Shown piece after piece: positions 51,062-62,090 of a DNA stretch of 64,000 nt. The notes beneath the pieces are model-generated. The model saw only the letters and a list, made by a program, of their open reading frames with translations, was not told the origin of the DNA and made no database searches. Origin of the DNA: Lumbricus terrestris (lineage: Eukaryota; Annelida; Clitellata; Crassiclitellata; Lumbricidae); contig OX457046.1 in assembly GCA_949752735.1 (NCBI GenBank), forward strand, positions 38,553,649-38,617,648, given 5' to 3'. The number at the start of each line of letters is the position of its first letter. Positions within the stretch are counted from its first letter, which is position 1. A program made the position numbers and the translations under genes.

Positions 51062-51086
51062 GCAACACTACACTACCGCGCCCCAC
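51062..51086 (-). mobile_element. SINE family 1 head fragment (minus)
   Basis: Minus strand GTGGGGCGCGGTAGTGTAGT only. Neighbouring 51084-51165 resembles the sequence beside the SINE at 1198-1406. Confidence 0.5.
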
Positions 51087-51873
51087 AATATGCATGGAAA
51101 TATAATTTATATACAATGGTTAACTATTAGTATATTCCTCAGAGTCAAGTATCTGTTATACATGACATTTGTAGCTTAAAACAGGTGTTTCTGATACAAC
51201 GGGACCAAGTTCGTTTGTGTTCGATTAAATCAGAAGATATACATGACAGCACGTGTGTGTGTATAATTACCTGACAGTGTATTAAATTCGTTTTGGTAAC
51301 TTCAGTCTACACAGCGCAAGAAGACTTTCACGCTATACCTACCTTCTGGATTTCTATGCAGATAAGTTTTCCGTATGCCTTGTACACTTGGACAGTCCAG
51401 CTGATCTTAATTACTAATTGTCAGACTGATTCGTGACACTCTCCTCCACAATAGACTAAAGATTGACTTCCTCAAGATCGACAGGATGTTGACTGATGTC
51501 ATTACCAAGTTTAGCTCCTGCGCTCAACGACTAGTATTGAATTTAATTTCATTAATCACTTTGCCGTCACTCCTGACAATCAAAAATGACTGCGTGACGT
51601 TAGGGCAATTTTAATTATTTTATTATTAGAACTGGACAAGTTTCTGGCTTCATCGTTAAGGGACATCTATATAAACACCTGTTGTGTATCACTGTTAATT
51701 CTTCGCACTCGAGTACCGATGCCTTTGCTTGGGGTTCCGTTTAGTAATCGGCCTGCAGTTCAGATGGTATAATTCAGACTCCGTATATAATTGCTGATAA
51801 AATCACATTAAAACCTTACAGCTTAGTGAAGGATATAATAATTTTAGAAATTAAACACCAGCAGTTTCAAACA
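51087..51873 (+). promoter_or_regulatory. Upstream region of the GPCR gene, TATA-like at 51666-51675
   Basis: CTATATAAA lies about 200 bp before the likely start codon. An AAACACCTG follows it. No further regulatory element can be assigned, and no upstream exon was recognised. Confidence 0.25.
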
Positions 51874-52944
51874 ATGAACCACACAATCTTTACAACGGAG
51901 AATTCAAGTCAACAGGCAAGCATCGTTTCAGCAGGTCAGAGTTACAAGTCATCGCCGGGCCAACAACTCTCGTCGGAGAAAGTAACGATGGTGCTGAAGT
52001 GTTCAGCACTTCTAGTCATTGCGACGGTCGGCGCATTTGGCAACAGCCTAACACTGGCAGCAATTCGAACGACGCCCAGCCTGTGGACAAAGTCGAACAT
52101 GTTGCTTGCCTCAGTTACAGCGTGCCACCTCTTCATGTCGACCATCCAACTACCATTCTTCGCCATCTTCAACCTGTGGGTGTACGTGTTCGCTGATAGC
52201 TCATGCCCCTACTTCAAAGCGATCGCTGCCTTCTTCCCGTTTCCGAAGGTAATGGCCCACACAATCTACGCCCATTTCATCATTATTGCCGTTGATCGCT
52301 ATATTGCAATCATCTACCCGTTTCACTACGATACGAAGATGTCGGTGACGGTGATAAAGTGTCTGATCGGCGGATCCTACTTTTTCGGATTGACAGCGTC
52401 GGCCATCTACTATTCATATCTGCGCTTTATAGACTGGTCTACTTGCGGTGCTCCCTTCTCCCCTATAATGTTGGGCATAATCGACTGCGGCGTCCATTTA
52501 ATCGTGATGCTGGTCACTGTTCTGGTCTACAGTCGAGTTCTACTCGTTGCACTCAAGCATCGATCCAAGATCAACAGCATATCTGTGACAGCCCAGGAGA
52601 CATCGATTCAGGTCAACACGATCAGCGATTCGGCTGTCGTTCCTAGAATTGGGATCGTGAAACCAAAGATCAAGAAAACCATGAAAGAGTTCAAGGCTGC
52701 CCGCATGACGGCCGTGTTGGTATGTGCCTACACGTTACCGCTAATACCTTACGAAATCGGAAGGATCATGCAGGCGTGTGGAAACAAGCAGCCGTTCACA
52801 GCCGTGTTAATCGATGTTGGTGGAGCATCCGGTAACATCGCCACAGGATTTGATTGGGTCATCTACGGCGTCATGAATGGAACTTTCCGTCGGGCGTTTT
52901 ATCGGCTTCTGAAGATTAAAACGGATAATCCGAACTCCAACTAG
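51874..52944 (+). CDS. Class A (rhodopsin-like) orphan GPCR, intronless, 356 aa
   Basis: Seven hydrophobic segments in one uninterrupted frame. The ATG at 51874 is the first in-frame AUG; the frame extends 16 codons upstream but without ATG. Residues 2-12 hold two N-glycosylation sites. TM1 has GN (G56-N57). TM2 has SNMLLASVTACHLFM, where the usual Asp 2.50 is His85. C111 and C191 can form the conserved disulfide. DRY is intact (141-143, DRYIAIIYPFHY). TM6 has YTLP (286-289) instead of CWxP. TM7 has DWVIY (327-331) instead of NPxxY, followed by a good helix 8 (NGTFRRAFYRLL). Ligand unknown; acts at the plasma membrane. High GC and clean frame argue that it is functional. Confidence 0.9.
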   Translation: MNHTIFTTENSSQQASIVSAGQSYKSSPGQQLSSEKVTMVLKCSALLVIATVGAFGNSLTLAAIRTTPSLWTKSNMLLASVTACHLFMSTIQLPFFAIFNLWVYVFADSSCPYFKAIAAFFPFPKVMAHTIYAHFIIIAVDRYIAIIYPFHYDTKMSVTVIKCLIGGSYFFGLTASAIYYSYLRFIDWSTCGAPFSPIMLGIIDCGVHLIVMLVTVLVYSRVLLVALKHRSKINSISVTAQETSIQVNTISDSAVVPRIGIVKPKIKKTMKEFKAARMTAVLVCAYTLPLIPYEIGRIMQACGNKQPFTAVLIDVGGASGNIATGFDWVIYGVMNGTFRRAFYRLLKIKTDNPNSN

Positions 52945-52949
52945 ATTGG

Positions 52950-53070
52950 AGACGAAGTTTGAGATGACAAAGATACTTCGGAGCAAGACCCAATTGAGAC
53001 CTAAAACCCAAAACAAGAACTTTTGTATACCGGCAGAAAGAGGGAGCCAGTAAAGCTGTTCAGTCATGAG
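52950..53070 (-). pseudogene. CR1/L2-like LINE fragment (minus) just after the GPCR
   Basis: Minus strand reads EQLYWLPLSAGIQKFLF then WVLGLN, matching the LHWLP..RI.FK motif of CR1/L2 RTs. It begins within about 10 bp of the GPCR stop codon, so it may form the 3' UTR. Confidence 0.65.
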
Positions 53071-54282
53071 TGTAGGCCTATATTATAGGGACGAGAGAGA
53101 ATCGAGGAAGTCAGGCTATCATTCTAGACTCTAGGTAGAGGATTTGCTGAACTCATGTGCGCCCTCTCCTTCGACCGATGTTCGGCGTTCTACATATATT
53201 ATAGAGCCCTTTAATTTTGTTATGTTTTTTTGGGGGGGGGGGTGGGGGGGGTTCAAAGTGATGGTTTGACCGTTTAACGTATTTAAACGGTCCCTCCTGC
53301 TTCCATGGCTTACAGAGGGTTAGCTCGTGCCAGAGGCCCTGAAGCAGGGGTATACTCTATAGGCAATAGTACTGACAATCATTGCACGGATGCTAAGTCA
53401 GTAGTAATGCCCTAGAGCATAATATAGTTTCACTTTGATCTTGACCAAAAGGTCGAGAAGCGATAATATTTAATCTATTTTTGATGCTTATATAGGGTCA
53501 GTAGAACGCGTGAAAAAGGTGTGTGACGAGATCACCATAACTATTAGCGAGTGTTTAGAGAAATTTACGACAGCCATAATAGTAGTAACTTTCAATTCAT
53601 CCTTATACGTCCATTGCAATTTTGCCTAATTAACGCGTTATATCTAAGCTATTTCTGGAGAGCAAAGGACATGTTATACGAAGAAGTAGAATGTTCCCCA
53701 TCTAATCTGTGTTATAAAATTACGCGATACTTGCGCCATTTTAAGCCTAGCGGCGAGCTTGGAACGTCGTCCGTTGTCATTAGCAACTATTATTATAATT
53801 GCGGTTTCAATGACGAAAAGCGTTGAATAATAGCTAGTTAGTAATTATCAAACGTAAGCTGTAAAATTACGTGCATGGGTCCTTAATAATGATTTTGTGC
53901 GTGCTTGTATTTATGTACGCGTGTGCGTAGGCATGTATTCGTGCATGCATGAATGTTTGCGCGGGCGTGCGTGTGCGTGTGTGCGTGTGTGCGTGTGCGC
54001 GCGCGCGTGTGCGTTTGTGTGTGTTTGAACGAAATGCGTTTCCACAGTTTTTGAGCTTTTTACTCCAAACCTTCTCTAGGTCTCTGTTGGTCCTCTGTTA
54101 TTGAATGACCTTTCCGTGGTTAACTGGTGCTTAGATCTTATCTGGGATATAATTTTCGTTCATGCTCGTTGTCTTCACACTTTTGTTTTTATGGGCTCCT
54201 TTGCAATCTAGGAGCGTCTCTTATTAATAAAGTTATGGTGCACTTAAAAAATTCTGTAAATATAACTATAGAATAGTCGTAA
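53071..54282 (+). other. Intergenic segment
   Basis: G-run near 53231-53252, motif B near 53510 (GTGAAAAAGGTGTGTGACG), and an alternating purine-pyrimidine GTGC/GCGC tract at 53960-54030. The 91-codon frame at 53551-53826 has no recognisable family. Confidence 0.4.
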
Positions 54283-54500
54283 ATTGGGGGCTGAACAGCG
54301 CAGTGGTCAGCTTTCAGGACTGTTAATCAAAAGGTTGGAGATTCAAATTCCCGCAAGGACAAAGACTTCGTTCGAGATTTATGATCCACCAGCGCCCCCT
54401 ATTATGACCAACTCAATCGTAATGAGTACACTGGCAGTACACTGTTTGGTGGGCTGATGAGACGGTGATGAATGGCCCTCATATACCGAGGTAAAGATAC
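54283..54500 (+). mobile_element. tRNA-derived SINE, family 5 (plus)
   Basis: GGGGGCTGAACAGCGCAGTG gives an A-box-like stretch, and GAGATTCAAATTCCC is a degenerate B box 50 bp on. The body includes CACCAGCGCCCCCTATTATG. Single copy in the window, so boundaries are soft. Confidence 0.5.
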
Positions 54501-55199
54501 TGAAGACGCTAGCAATCCATACAAAAATACGTGTATCATTAAAATTTTATGTACGCATTCGTTTCTGAACAAGGTTATAACAGCAACTATTGATAACATG
54601 ACAGTTTAAGATTGTGTATAAAATGCAACGGTAACATTAGTTTTGACTTAAGCCTATGGCTTCAAGCCACACTTATGTCGTTTAATTAGCAGTCCCTTGA
54701 TGCACTGCGGCGTCTTGTACTCGCTGGTAGCTAATACTAGCTATTTGTTTAGGTTAGTAGACAATTTTCATTTTCTTAGAAGTTGACTATCAGTTGTTTC
54801 GTGTCAAACTGCACGAAATATTTCGATGTGCGTGTGATATTTTGACACTTTATATTGAGCGTTTTACATGTAAGGCTCTATGCCCATTTTTTGGCGTGGG
54901 GCATTCTTAATTTAAAAACAATGTTATGTCGCTTTATTTTCAGCTTTTTTTTTTTACTTAGTTGCATATTTAATCAATCAATCAATTGAATTACTTACCG
55001 TAACAAAGCAAACCGCACCATGAAAATCAGCAAATATTTATAGATCTGTCCAAGATACCATTGCAATCTACAACAACGACGCAAACTGTTTATCACCCAA
55101 AATCGACCTTTAGTTATAAGTTTAATTAACCAACATATTTGATTTTTATATAATTCAATATTTAGTCAAAAGGTTTTTACATAAATTTTATCGTTAAAT
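54501..55199 (+). other. Intergenic segment without recognised feature
   Basis: AT-rich, no gene. Confidence 0.35.
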
Positions 55200-55960
55200 A
55201 TTTGACAGGTAGTTCTTAAAGACCTAGATGTATCTTTCTTTTAGGTAAATTAAAATGTGATGAATTGTCTCATTGGCGTGACGTGCACCGCACAAACCGC
55301 TAGAATTATTATATTCATAATCTTTGATTGGTGTTTGCCATTCTTAGACGTTATCTAGAAAAAGGGACTTCCCTATGCCTATAAGTATCAAAATATTTTA
55401 TATCAGTTCCAACATCTATACAAGTAGATTTAAAAAATGACATTTTAGACCACTATCATATTATGTCTGCAAGCGATGTAGTGCGAGCCTAGAGTGGAGT
55501 TGGGGTGGGTATACATGTGCATATAGGCATAATTTGGACATCAGCTTTGTTTCTGAGCTTAACACCGCCCAACGAAATGCCCACCGGTATTTATATAATA
55601 CGTACCTGTCTTTCAAGATTCTGAAAGCTGATCAAATCAACCCCGATATTTTATCATTCAACATTATCAACGGTTATAGGAACTGTTCAACATCATCATA
55701 ATAATATCTAATATACATGTAATATATCATTTTATTAAAGAAAGCATTTTTTGAAATTCAAGAAAATAGTAGAATTAAAGTGATCAATACTAGGGTCTTT
55801 TTAGCCAAAGAATCTGCTCTATCATTGCCGCTCAAGTCCATGTGACTTGAGACCGAAAAAAATCTTATTTGATTAGAATTTAAATTGTCTATGTGATATA
55901 GTGAATCATCTAATAAAGCTGGTCTATTATAAGGCAATGTAAGTATATGCTGGAACAATG
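55200..55960 (-). pseudogene. LINE RNase H / C-terminal remnant (minus)
   Basis: Minus strand shows SSHMDLSGNDRADSLAKK at 55800-55850, the RNase H motif of jockey/I/CR1-relatives, and downstream a C.LC....ETIHH-like zinc-knuckle end near 55260-55300. Frame broken throughout. Confidence 0.65.
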
Positions 55961-56901
55961 CGCCAGTTTAATTTAATTAAAATTAATGGTCACCTTAGTC
56001 AGATAGGGATAGCAGAGTAAAAATTCCAGTACTTTAATAACTGGCTGCTACGCCGTAAAATTTATATAGCACTGATTAATCACATTTTACGGGTGTCAAA
56101 AGAGAGCGCTGCAGCTATGAAACTAAGTCAGGACATTCTTTATCACGATCAGCTGTAAAATACCGTACTTTGATTTACACGACGTTCAAACAAGAGAGGT
56201 AGCCAGTGCAGTACATCATGCATGTACTCGGAGACGTGGTCGTACCTATAGAAATACGTCCACGTGTATAAAACTTACATAGTGCCAAGTCTTTACAGAA
56301 CCACATACTTCACATTAATGGATCTAATTATTGCATTGTTGCTTGTACGATAACCGTGTCATACATGTAGAAAGAGCCACCAATAAACCGTGTGCGCTGT
56401 AGCTAATTTGCATCACGGTTGCGGTTGGTTTGAGCTCCTCTTAAACACCTTTAAATGTGAATAACCAATGTTATATAAATAAAAACGCGGTAATTATTTA
56501 CAATTAAGATTTGATTGCCTCCGTCTTCGATTGACTCTAGGTTACATGAATTAAAAATGATCATCAGCAATTTTCAAACGTTTTAAATTACATGTGCAAG
56601 ACAATAATGTCGCAAAACATAGTTTAGCTTATAGCGTATGTCGTCTTATCACACGTATCACAGACGTCATTAGCTGCATTTAGTCTTTAAGCAATGACTT
56701 TTAATGACATTGTAACACCGTGTGTTTTAGCACTTTTAAATGACTGTATTGGATGATATAATTATTGTTTCGTTGCACTAGTGGCCAGTAGTGGGCCATT
56801 CAAACAATCGCTAAACAATTCCCATCGCGTCGCAGAATTGCTGCTGTGATTGTCATTATATTATAAAGAAATTGGGTTAGCGTATTTTATTTCCCGCATT
56901 T
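55961..56901 (+). other. Intergenic segment with motif B pair
   Basis: Motif B forward at 56060-56110 (ACATTTTACGGGTGTCAAAA, GAGAGCGCTGCAG) and reverse at 56436-56480 (TTAAACACCTTTAAATGTG). No gene. Confidence 0.45.
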
Positions 56902-57102
56902 TTCTATAACGCCACGTCAAACTCTCCGCTCAGAGGCGCTCCCAGCTACCGCGCGGACGCTACATCGGAGTTTTACACCGAAGTGCAGGAGCAATTGCAT
57001 ATGAAGGAATTGCTCAAGGTATACGCGGCGGCTTTAGGAGGATTCGAACCTGGAACCCTCCGGCTCGAAGACACAGAACACATCACTATAGCACCTCGCC
57101 CC
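56902..57102 (-). mobile_element. SINE family 1 (minus), diverged
   Basis: Minus strand head GGGGCGAGGTGCTATAGTGA, B box GGTTCGAATCC, tail GGGAGCGCCTCTGAGCGG and TTGACGTGGCGTTATA. Confidence 0.82.
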
Positions 57103-57379
57103 AGAAGTTGCTATATAAAAACACTGTTGACAACATAGGTCATTAGTTGAATCGCACTCCTATCTGTACCAGAGTCAAAGTCAGTGGCAAAGTATGCAGT
57201 ATAAGTATACATTAAACTATACAGTCTGAGGTTGTGAACATAGAGCGCTTTGGCTACAATCAGTGACGGATCGGATCTAGGCTACAGTTCTACGACATCT
57301 TATTATGACTTATGGCATCAAAAGCCGGGGACGTGGATCGAAGGCATTTAAATCTGTTGCGGAAGATGAATTTTACTAA

Positions 57380-57720
57380 GAGATCATTAGCGTCACCCTC
57401 CTCCTTCGTTCATTCTTGGGACTGGCACTGACAATTTTTGCCAGCAGTATCAGAGTTTTTAAACAGATCACTCGTTTGTGGGCCTGCTATAGTAGACTAA
57501 GGAGAAACTTAATCGGTCAATTTCCTAATCTTTTTATATACCAGCGATTTCACATTTTGAAGGTGTTTAAGAAAAATACTTCAACGTTATAGAACGATTA
57601 GCCTCAAAAACCGATAATGCACGTTAGGAAATAAGTTTTAGACCAGTTCCTGCGCGTGTAAATTTGAGTGCCAGACCCAAGAATTGAAAAAGGAGAAGGG
57701 CGACATCAAGATGAGTTTCG
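57380..57720 (+). repeat. Dispersed A-B repeat with inverted second A
   Basis: Motif A forward (TTAGCGTCACCCTCCTCCTT, TTCTTGGGACTGGCACTG at 57390-57440), motif B (ACATTTTGAAGGTGTTTAAG at 57552-57572) and motif A reversed (GAGTGCCAGACCCAAG, AAAAAGGAGAAGGGCGACAT at 57668-57713). Confidence 0.6.
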
Positions 57721-57730
57721 TCTACGAGTA

Positions 57731-57830
57731 ACTATATATATATATATATATATATAGCTCATAGTGGTATATATATATAGTATATATATATATATATATA
57801 TATATATACCACTATGAGCTGATAAATCTA
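57731..57830. repeat. Perfect inverted repeat with TA-rich arms
   Basis: AGCTCATAGTGGTATATATA at 57757 and its complement TATATATACCACTATGAGCT ending at 57821, joined by (TA)n. Able to extrude as a cruciform. Confidence 0.85.
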
Positions 57831-57889
57831 GACCGATGTTTTAACACTGCATAATATTATTATCAATGGTTATACGAAAATCATATTCG

Positions 57890-58035
57890 CAGTCGTCAAC
57901 GGATTTTGTTGCCACCAGAAGTCGTTTAACACTCGATTCATTTCCAATTTTGGCGATTAATAATAGAAAACCGTTTTTTGGGCATGCATCGAAGATTGAC
58001 CGATGATCATAACAACAACAACGGCAACAACAACG
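57890..58035 (+). repeat. Direct repeat, copy 1 (with 63380-63520)
   Basis: Shares ACACTCGATTC, TTTCCAATTTTGG, AGAAAACCGTTTTTT and GAAGATTGACCGATGATCA with 63380-63520. Both copies end in CAACAACAACGGCAA and lead into TAA-rich sequence, suggesting a transposon 3' end. Confidence 0.75.
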
Positions 58036-58130
58036 GCAGCGGCAGGTCCATTAATAATTATAATGATTTTGATAATGATAATAAAAAATAATGATGATAA
58101 TTATTAATAACAATAATAACGATGATGATT

Positions 58131-58219
<89 letters not shown>

Positions 58220-58539
58220 ATAATAATAATAATAATAAATAAAAATACTACTACAAATAATAACAAAAACCACAATAATAGTCATTATAATTATTAGAAA
58301 GCAACAGTAATAATGATATTAATAGTAATTGTGATAATAAAAGTAGCCGTAGAGGAAGTAGTAGTTGCTGTAGTAGTAGTCGACATACTAGTGGTATGAG
58401 CAATATTAGTACTACTTCTATTAACAGTAGAAATAGTGCTAATCCCAGTAGTAGTAATTACCGTAGTAGTAGCAGCAGTAGTGACAGCAGTCGTAGTTGT
58501 AATAATAACGCTAATAATAATGCGAATGGTGATTATAAT

Positions 58540-58618
<79 letters not shown>

Positions 58619-58625
58619 TAATATC
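58036..58625 (+). repeat. TAA/AAT-rich microsatellites
   Basis: AAT arrays near 58136-58240 and 58538-58624, with TAGTAG-type triplets between. Asn/Ile frames are artefacts. Confidence 0.93.
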
Positions 58626-58823
58626 CTAACTTTGTCCTCTGGTGAACTGAGAGAGACCTGCTTTTTGCTGCAACGTCTCACTATGACCGTTCAGCGTTTC
58701 AACTCGGTGGCTTTTCGAGGAACTTTAGCTGAGCCGGTCCCAAAGGATATATAATATTAGTTATTGCTTCCCTATTTTATTGTACTTCCTGTTTTGATGT
58801 TGTTCGTTGAAAATATTAAAAGG
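58626..58823 (+). pseudogene. 5'-truncated 3' end of a second RLE-type LINE
   Basis: In one frame: LSSGELRETCFLLQRLTM, then QRFNSVAFRGTLAEP and a TAA stop at 58752-58754. The full-length neighbour ends ASGDPRETVHLFQRLSI, QRFNAIAFRGTFTQP. It also shares 3' UTR words (TTGATGTTG and TGAAAATA). Bounded on both sides by (TAA)n. Confidence 0.85.

Positions 58824-58915
<92 letters not shown>
58824..58915 (+). repeat. (TAA)n between the two LINE copies
   Basis: About 30 triplets joining the 3' end of the truncated copy to the first codon region of the full-length copy. Confidence 0.95.
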
Positions 58916-58916
<1 letters not shown>

Positions 58917-61862
58917 CACACATCAAGCAAGGCCAGCGGTGTGTGCAATCATTGCCTGGCGGTCAGACAGCTACACCTGCGCGATGGCACTGTACACGTT
59001 CACGGCCCACGGAACAGCCCGTGCCCGGGGTCACGGCAGCCGCCGCTGACCTCGGCGCAGTCGCAAAGAGGTCAGGTCGAAGGTGGCTCTGTATCGGTCG
59101 TCGGCGATGGGGGGCTAGGAACGGTGGACCCGCGGAGTCTTCGCTCTGTTGCCTCAGCAGATTTGGAGTCAATGTTTGACGCCCGGGTCGCGGGTGATGG
59201 TATGGTTCAGCACCCGAGACAAAACAACGGCAAAGTATTAAAGCATATCCCGAAAGGAGCCCGGTTCGCATGCTCCAGGGCCCTCTCCGACATCCTGCAG
59301 TCCATAAACAACCACCCTGATGGCATCGAGGAGTGGCGCAAACTGATCTGGTTTGCTTCAAACATCCTGACACAGCCAGCGCGTGCGGGCCGCAGACGAA
59401 ACACGGCCAATATCATCAAGAAACGGATCGCCAACCACGATGTCCTGCTGACAAGGGACGAGGGCGAGCGGGAAGATGGCCCCGATCGAAGATACAAGAG
59501 CGCCAAGGATCTACGCCTGGCTGCGGTTGGTGCAAAACTCGAGGAGGGCAATATTCGAGCCGCCACCCGCATCCTCTGCAGTCAAGATAACCCGGTCAAG
59601 GCGTCGCCAGAGTCCTTCGCAGCCATGCAGGAAAGGCATCCGTTGGACAACTGGGCGGATAACCTGGCTGATTTGCCAGACGCGGCGCAAGCGGCTCCAT
59701 TCCAAGTGACGGAGAAAGAAGTTGCGGACGCGGTGAGATCTTTTCCGGTGGGGTCTTCCGGGGGGCCGGATGGAATGCGTCCCCAGCACCTGCTTGATCT
59801 GCTCAACAACCGCGAATCATCAGAAACTCTCCTCCAGGCACTCACATGTTTCATCAATGTGATGCTGAGGGGCGAATGCCCGCAGGAGGTACGGGAGATA
59901 CTGTTCGGTGGCACTCTCATCGCCCTGTCCAAAAAGTCAGGAGGGCTCCGGCCAATAGCGATCGGATACGTCTGGAGAAGACTGGCAGCAAAGTGCGCCA
60001 ACAAGTACGCTTTGACTCGGCTGGGATCATTCTTCGCCCCATTCCAGGTGGGCATAGCAGCACCGGGAGGCGCCGAGGCGGCGGCTCGCGCCGCCAGAAG
60101 CTACGTTTCGGATATGCCTCGGGATCACGTCTTTGTAAAACTCGACTTTGCAAACGCTTTTAACACCCTGCGGAGAGACGTCATGTTAAAGACAGTCCAC
60201 GACACTATTCCGGAACTCTACGCATTCATCCATCAGGCGTACTCGGCGCAATCCGTTCTACAGTTTGGGCCCTTTGAGGTACGGTCACAGATGGGGCCGC
60301 AACAGGGTGACCCTTTGGGCCCGCTGCTGTTTTGTCTGCCGCTGCAGTCGACCCTACAATCGTTGCGGTCCGGTTTCAGACTCGGTTTCCTGGACGACCT
60401 CTCGCTGGGCGGAGGGCTGGAAGATATGCGACATGACCTGTCCGTTATGAAGGAGCTGGAAACCTCGCTCGGCATCTGTTTGAATAGAAACAAGTGCGAA
60501 TACTACTCGGAGGTCGAACTAGCGGGTGAGGAATTTGATGATTTCCGAAGGATGGACCGCGATTCATTGGTCCTCCTCGGCGCCCCACTGTTCAAAGGGG
60601 AGGCCCTGGACGAAGCGCTCCTCGAGCACAGCAATTCGCTCGAACGGGCCTTGAGCGACCTGGCATGTCTCCAGGCTCAGGCGGCACTGATGCTGCTGCG
60701 GTCGTGCTTTGGAGCGGCCAAAATGACATATCTCTTGAGAGTGGCACCGTGCTGGAATCATCCCTTACTAGTGAAGATGGACGAACAAATGCGGATTGGA
60801 CTGGAAAAGATCATTAACATCGAGCTCAGCGATCTGCAGTGGATCCAGGCCACTCTTCCGATCAGAGACGGCGGACTCGGGTTCAGACGCGTTTCGATGC
60901 TGGCTTCATCAGCTTATTTAGCCTCAGCTGCATCAACCAAGTCGCTCGTGCACGCCGTGCTCAACGTGGATACGTGGAGCGACGCTTACGCGGTGGAAAT
61001 CCTGGAGGCCCGCGAAACAACGCGTCCGAGAGGAGAAGAGCCAACCCTTACCAGCCAGAAGGCCTGGGACAGTCCTCTGACTGACGCTGACAAGGTTGCA
61101 GTGTGGTCCGCCAACACCGACCCTCTAAGCCGGGCAAGGCTGGGCGCTGTGGCATCACCCCACGCGGGAGACTGGCTCTCGACGGTTCCCGTGGTCTCGT
61201 GCGGTTTGGGCCTCAGCAACGAGGCCGTGCGAGTCGCGGTGGGTCTTCGGTTAGGACTCAATCTTTGTGCACCTCATCAGTGCCAGTGTGGCGAGCCCGC
61301 CGATCCCGGAGGCAACCACGGGTTTGTCTGCAGACGATCTGCGGGAAGAGCGGCACACCACTTCGCCATGAATGACATCATATGGAGAGCACTGGTAAAA
61401 TCGGACATTCCAAGCACGAAGGAGCCACCGGGTCTGATCCGCACGGATGGCAAGAGACCGGACGGAGCAACACTGGTTCCCTGGGCGAGGGGCAAGTATG
61501 TCGCATGGGATGCAACATCCATCCACACCTGTGCTGCCTCCTACCTCAACATTTCGGCTGCAATGCCCGGTGGGGCAGCCGAACACGCCGCAAACCGGAA
61601 GTGCGCCAAATATTCAACACTCCCGGCCACCCACGACTTCGTCCCCATCGCCATCGAATCGCTGGGCCCCATCAATCGGTCAGGTCGCGAATTCCTGTCT
61701 GAGCTGGGGCGCCGTATGACCGCCGCTTCTGGTGACCCTCGTGAGACTGTGCACTTATTCCAACGGCTATCGATATGCACTCAAAGATTCAACGCCATAG
61801 CATTCAGGGGCACTTTCACACAACCAACCGGAGTCGAGGACGACCAGCCATACCAACAATAA
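58914..61862 (+). CDS. RLE-type LINE polyprotein: zinc knuckle, reverse transcriptase, restriction-like endonuclease (982 aa)
   Basis: Translation start taken as the first ATG after the TAA array (an upstream extension would be poly-Ile). Residues 11-37 form a CCHC-like knuckle (C11, C14, H30, C37) ending in VHGPRNSPCPGS. RT motifs: PVGSSGGPDGMRPQHL, LRPIAIGYVWRRLAAK, VKLDFANAFNTL (catalytic D411), MGPQQGDPLGPLLF, and FLDD (D494-D495) in place of YADD. After the thumb a CxC...H...C knuckle (C790, C792, H802, C806) precedes RPDG (D850) and WD (D866), the PD-(D/E)xK restriction-like endonuclease of the R2/R4/NeSL/Hero group. No AP endonuclease. The frame is uninterrupted, so it may be recently active. 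Its high GC contrasts with the surrounding AT-rich DNA. Confidence 0.9.
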
Positions 61863-62003
61863 TTGCATTATGTATTAGGCTTTGCATGCATCTGTGGGAA
61901 TACAATTAGCACATTTTGCTAGTGTCTAGCCTAGTGCTCACCGTTAATCAGTTCCAGCCAGTTGATGTTGCTCTGTTGGTTTTGAAAATAAATGATGGTT
62001 TTC

Positions 62004-62038
<35 letters not shown>

Positions 62039-62039
62039 T
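62004..62039 (+). repeat. (TAA)n at the LINE 3' end
   Basis: Twelve triplets after GATGGTTTTCA; immediately followed by a T-run and a minus-strand LINE/SINE tail fragment. Confidence 0.9.
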
Positions 62040-62090
62040 TTTTCAAGGTAGGTCACTCAGAAACGCTCCCGGCCCAACCACGGCTAAATA
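62040..62090 (-). repeat. LINE/SINE 3' tail remnant (minus)
   Basis: Minus strand GGGAGCGTTTCTGAGTGACC, followed by loss of the GGGGCGCTATA end. Confidence 0.45.

Larger units (their letters stand above)
58824..62039 (+). mobile_element. RLE-type non-LTR retrotransposon, apparently full length, embedded in (TAA)n
   Basis: (TAA)n at both ends (58824-58915 and 62004-62039), one long ORF, 3' UTR of about 140 bp, no polyA. Site preference for TAA repeats is known for Dong of the R4 clade. Whether TAA here is target or element tail cannot be told from one copy. Confidence 0.8.

Noticed and set aside
51826..51873. Sixteen extra N-terminal codons of the GPCR starting at GTG
   Set aside because: Eukaryotic initiation at GTG is unlikely; the first in-frame ATG is at 51874 and leaves a normal short glycosylated N terminus.
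54001..54600. Protein-coding gene in the GT-rich region
   Set aside because: Only short frames, one in a SINE; nothing conserved.
58764..58913. N-terminal extension of the LINE ORF (hydrophobic, then poly-Ile)
   Set aside because: It translates the 3' UTR of the truncated upstream copy and the TAA array.
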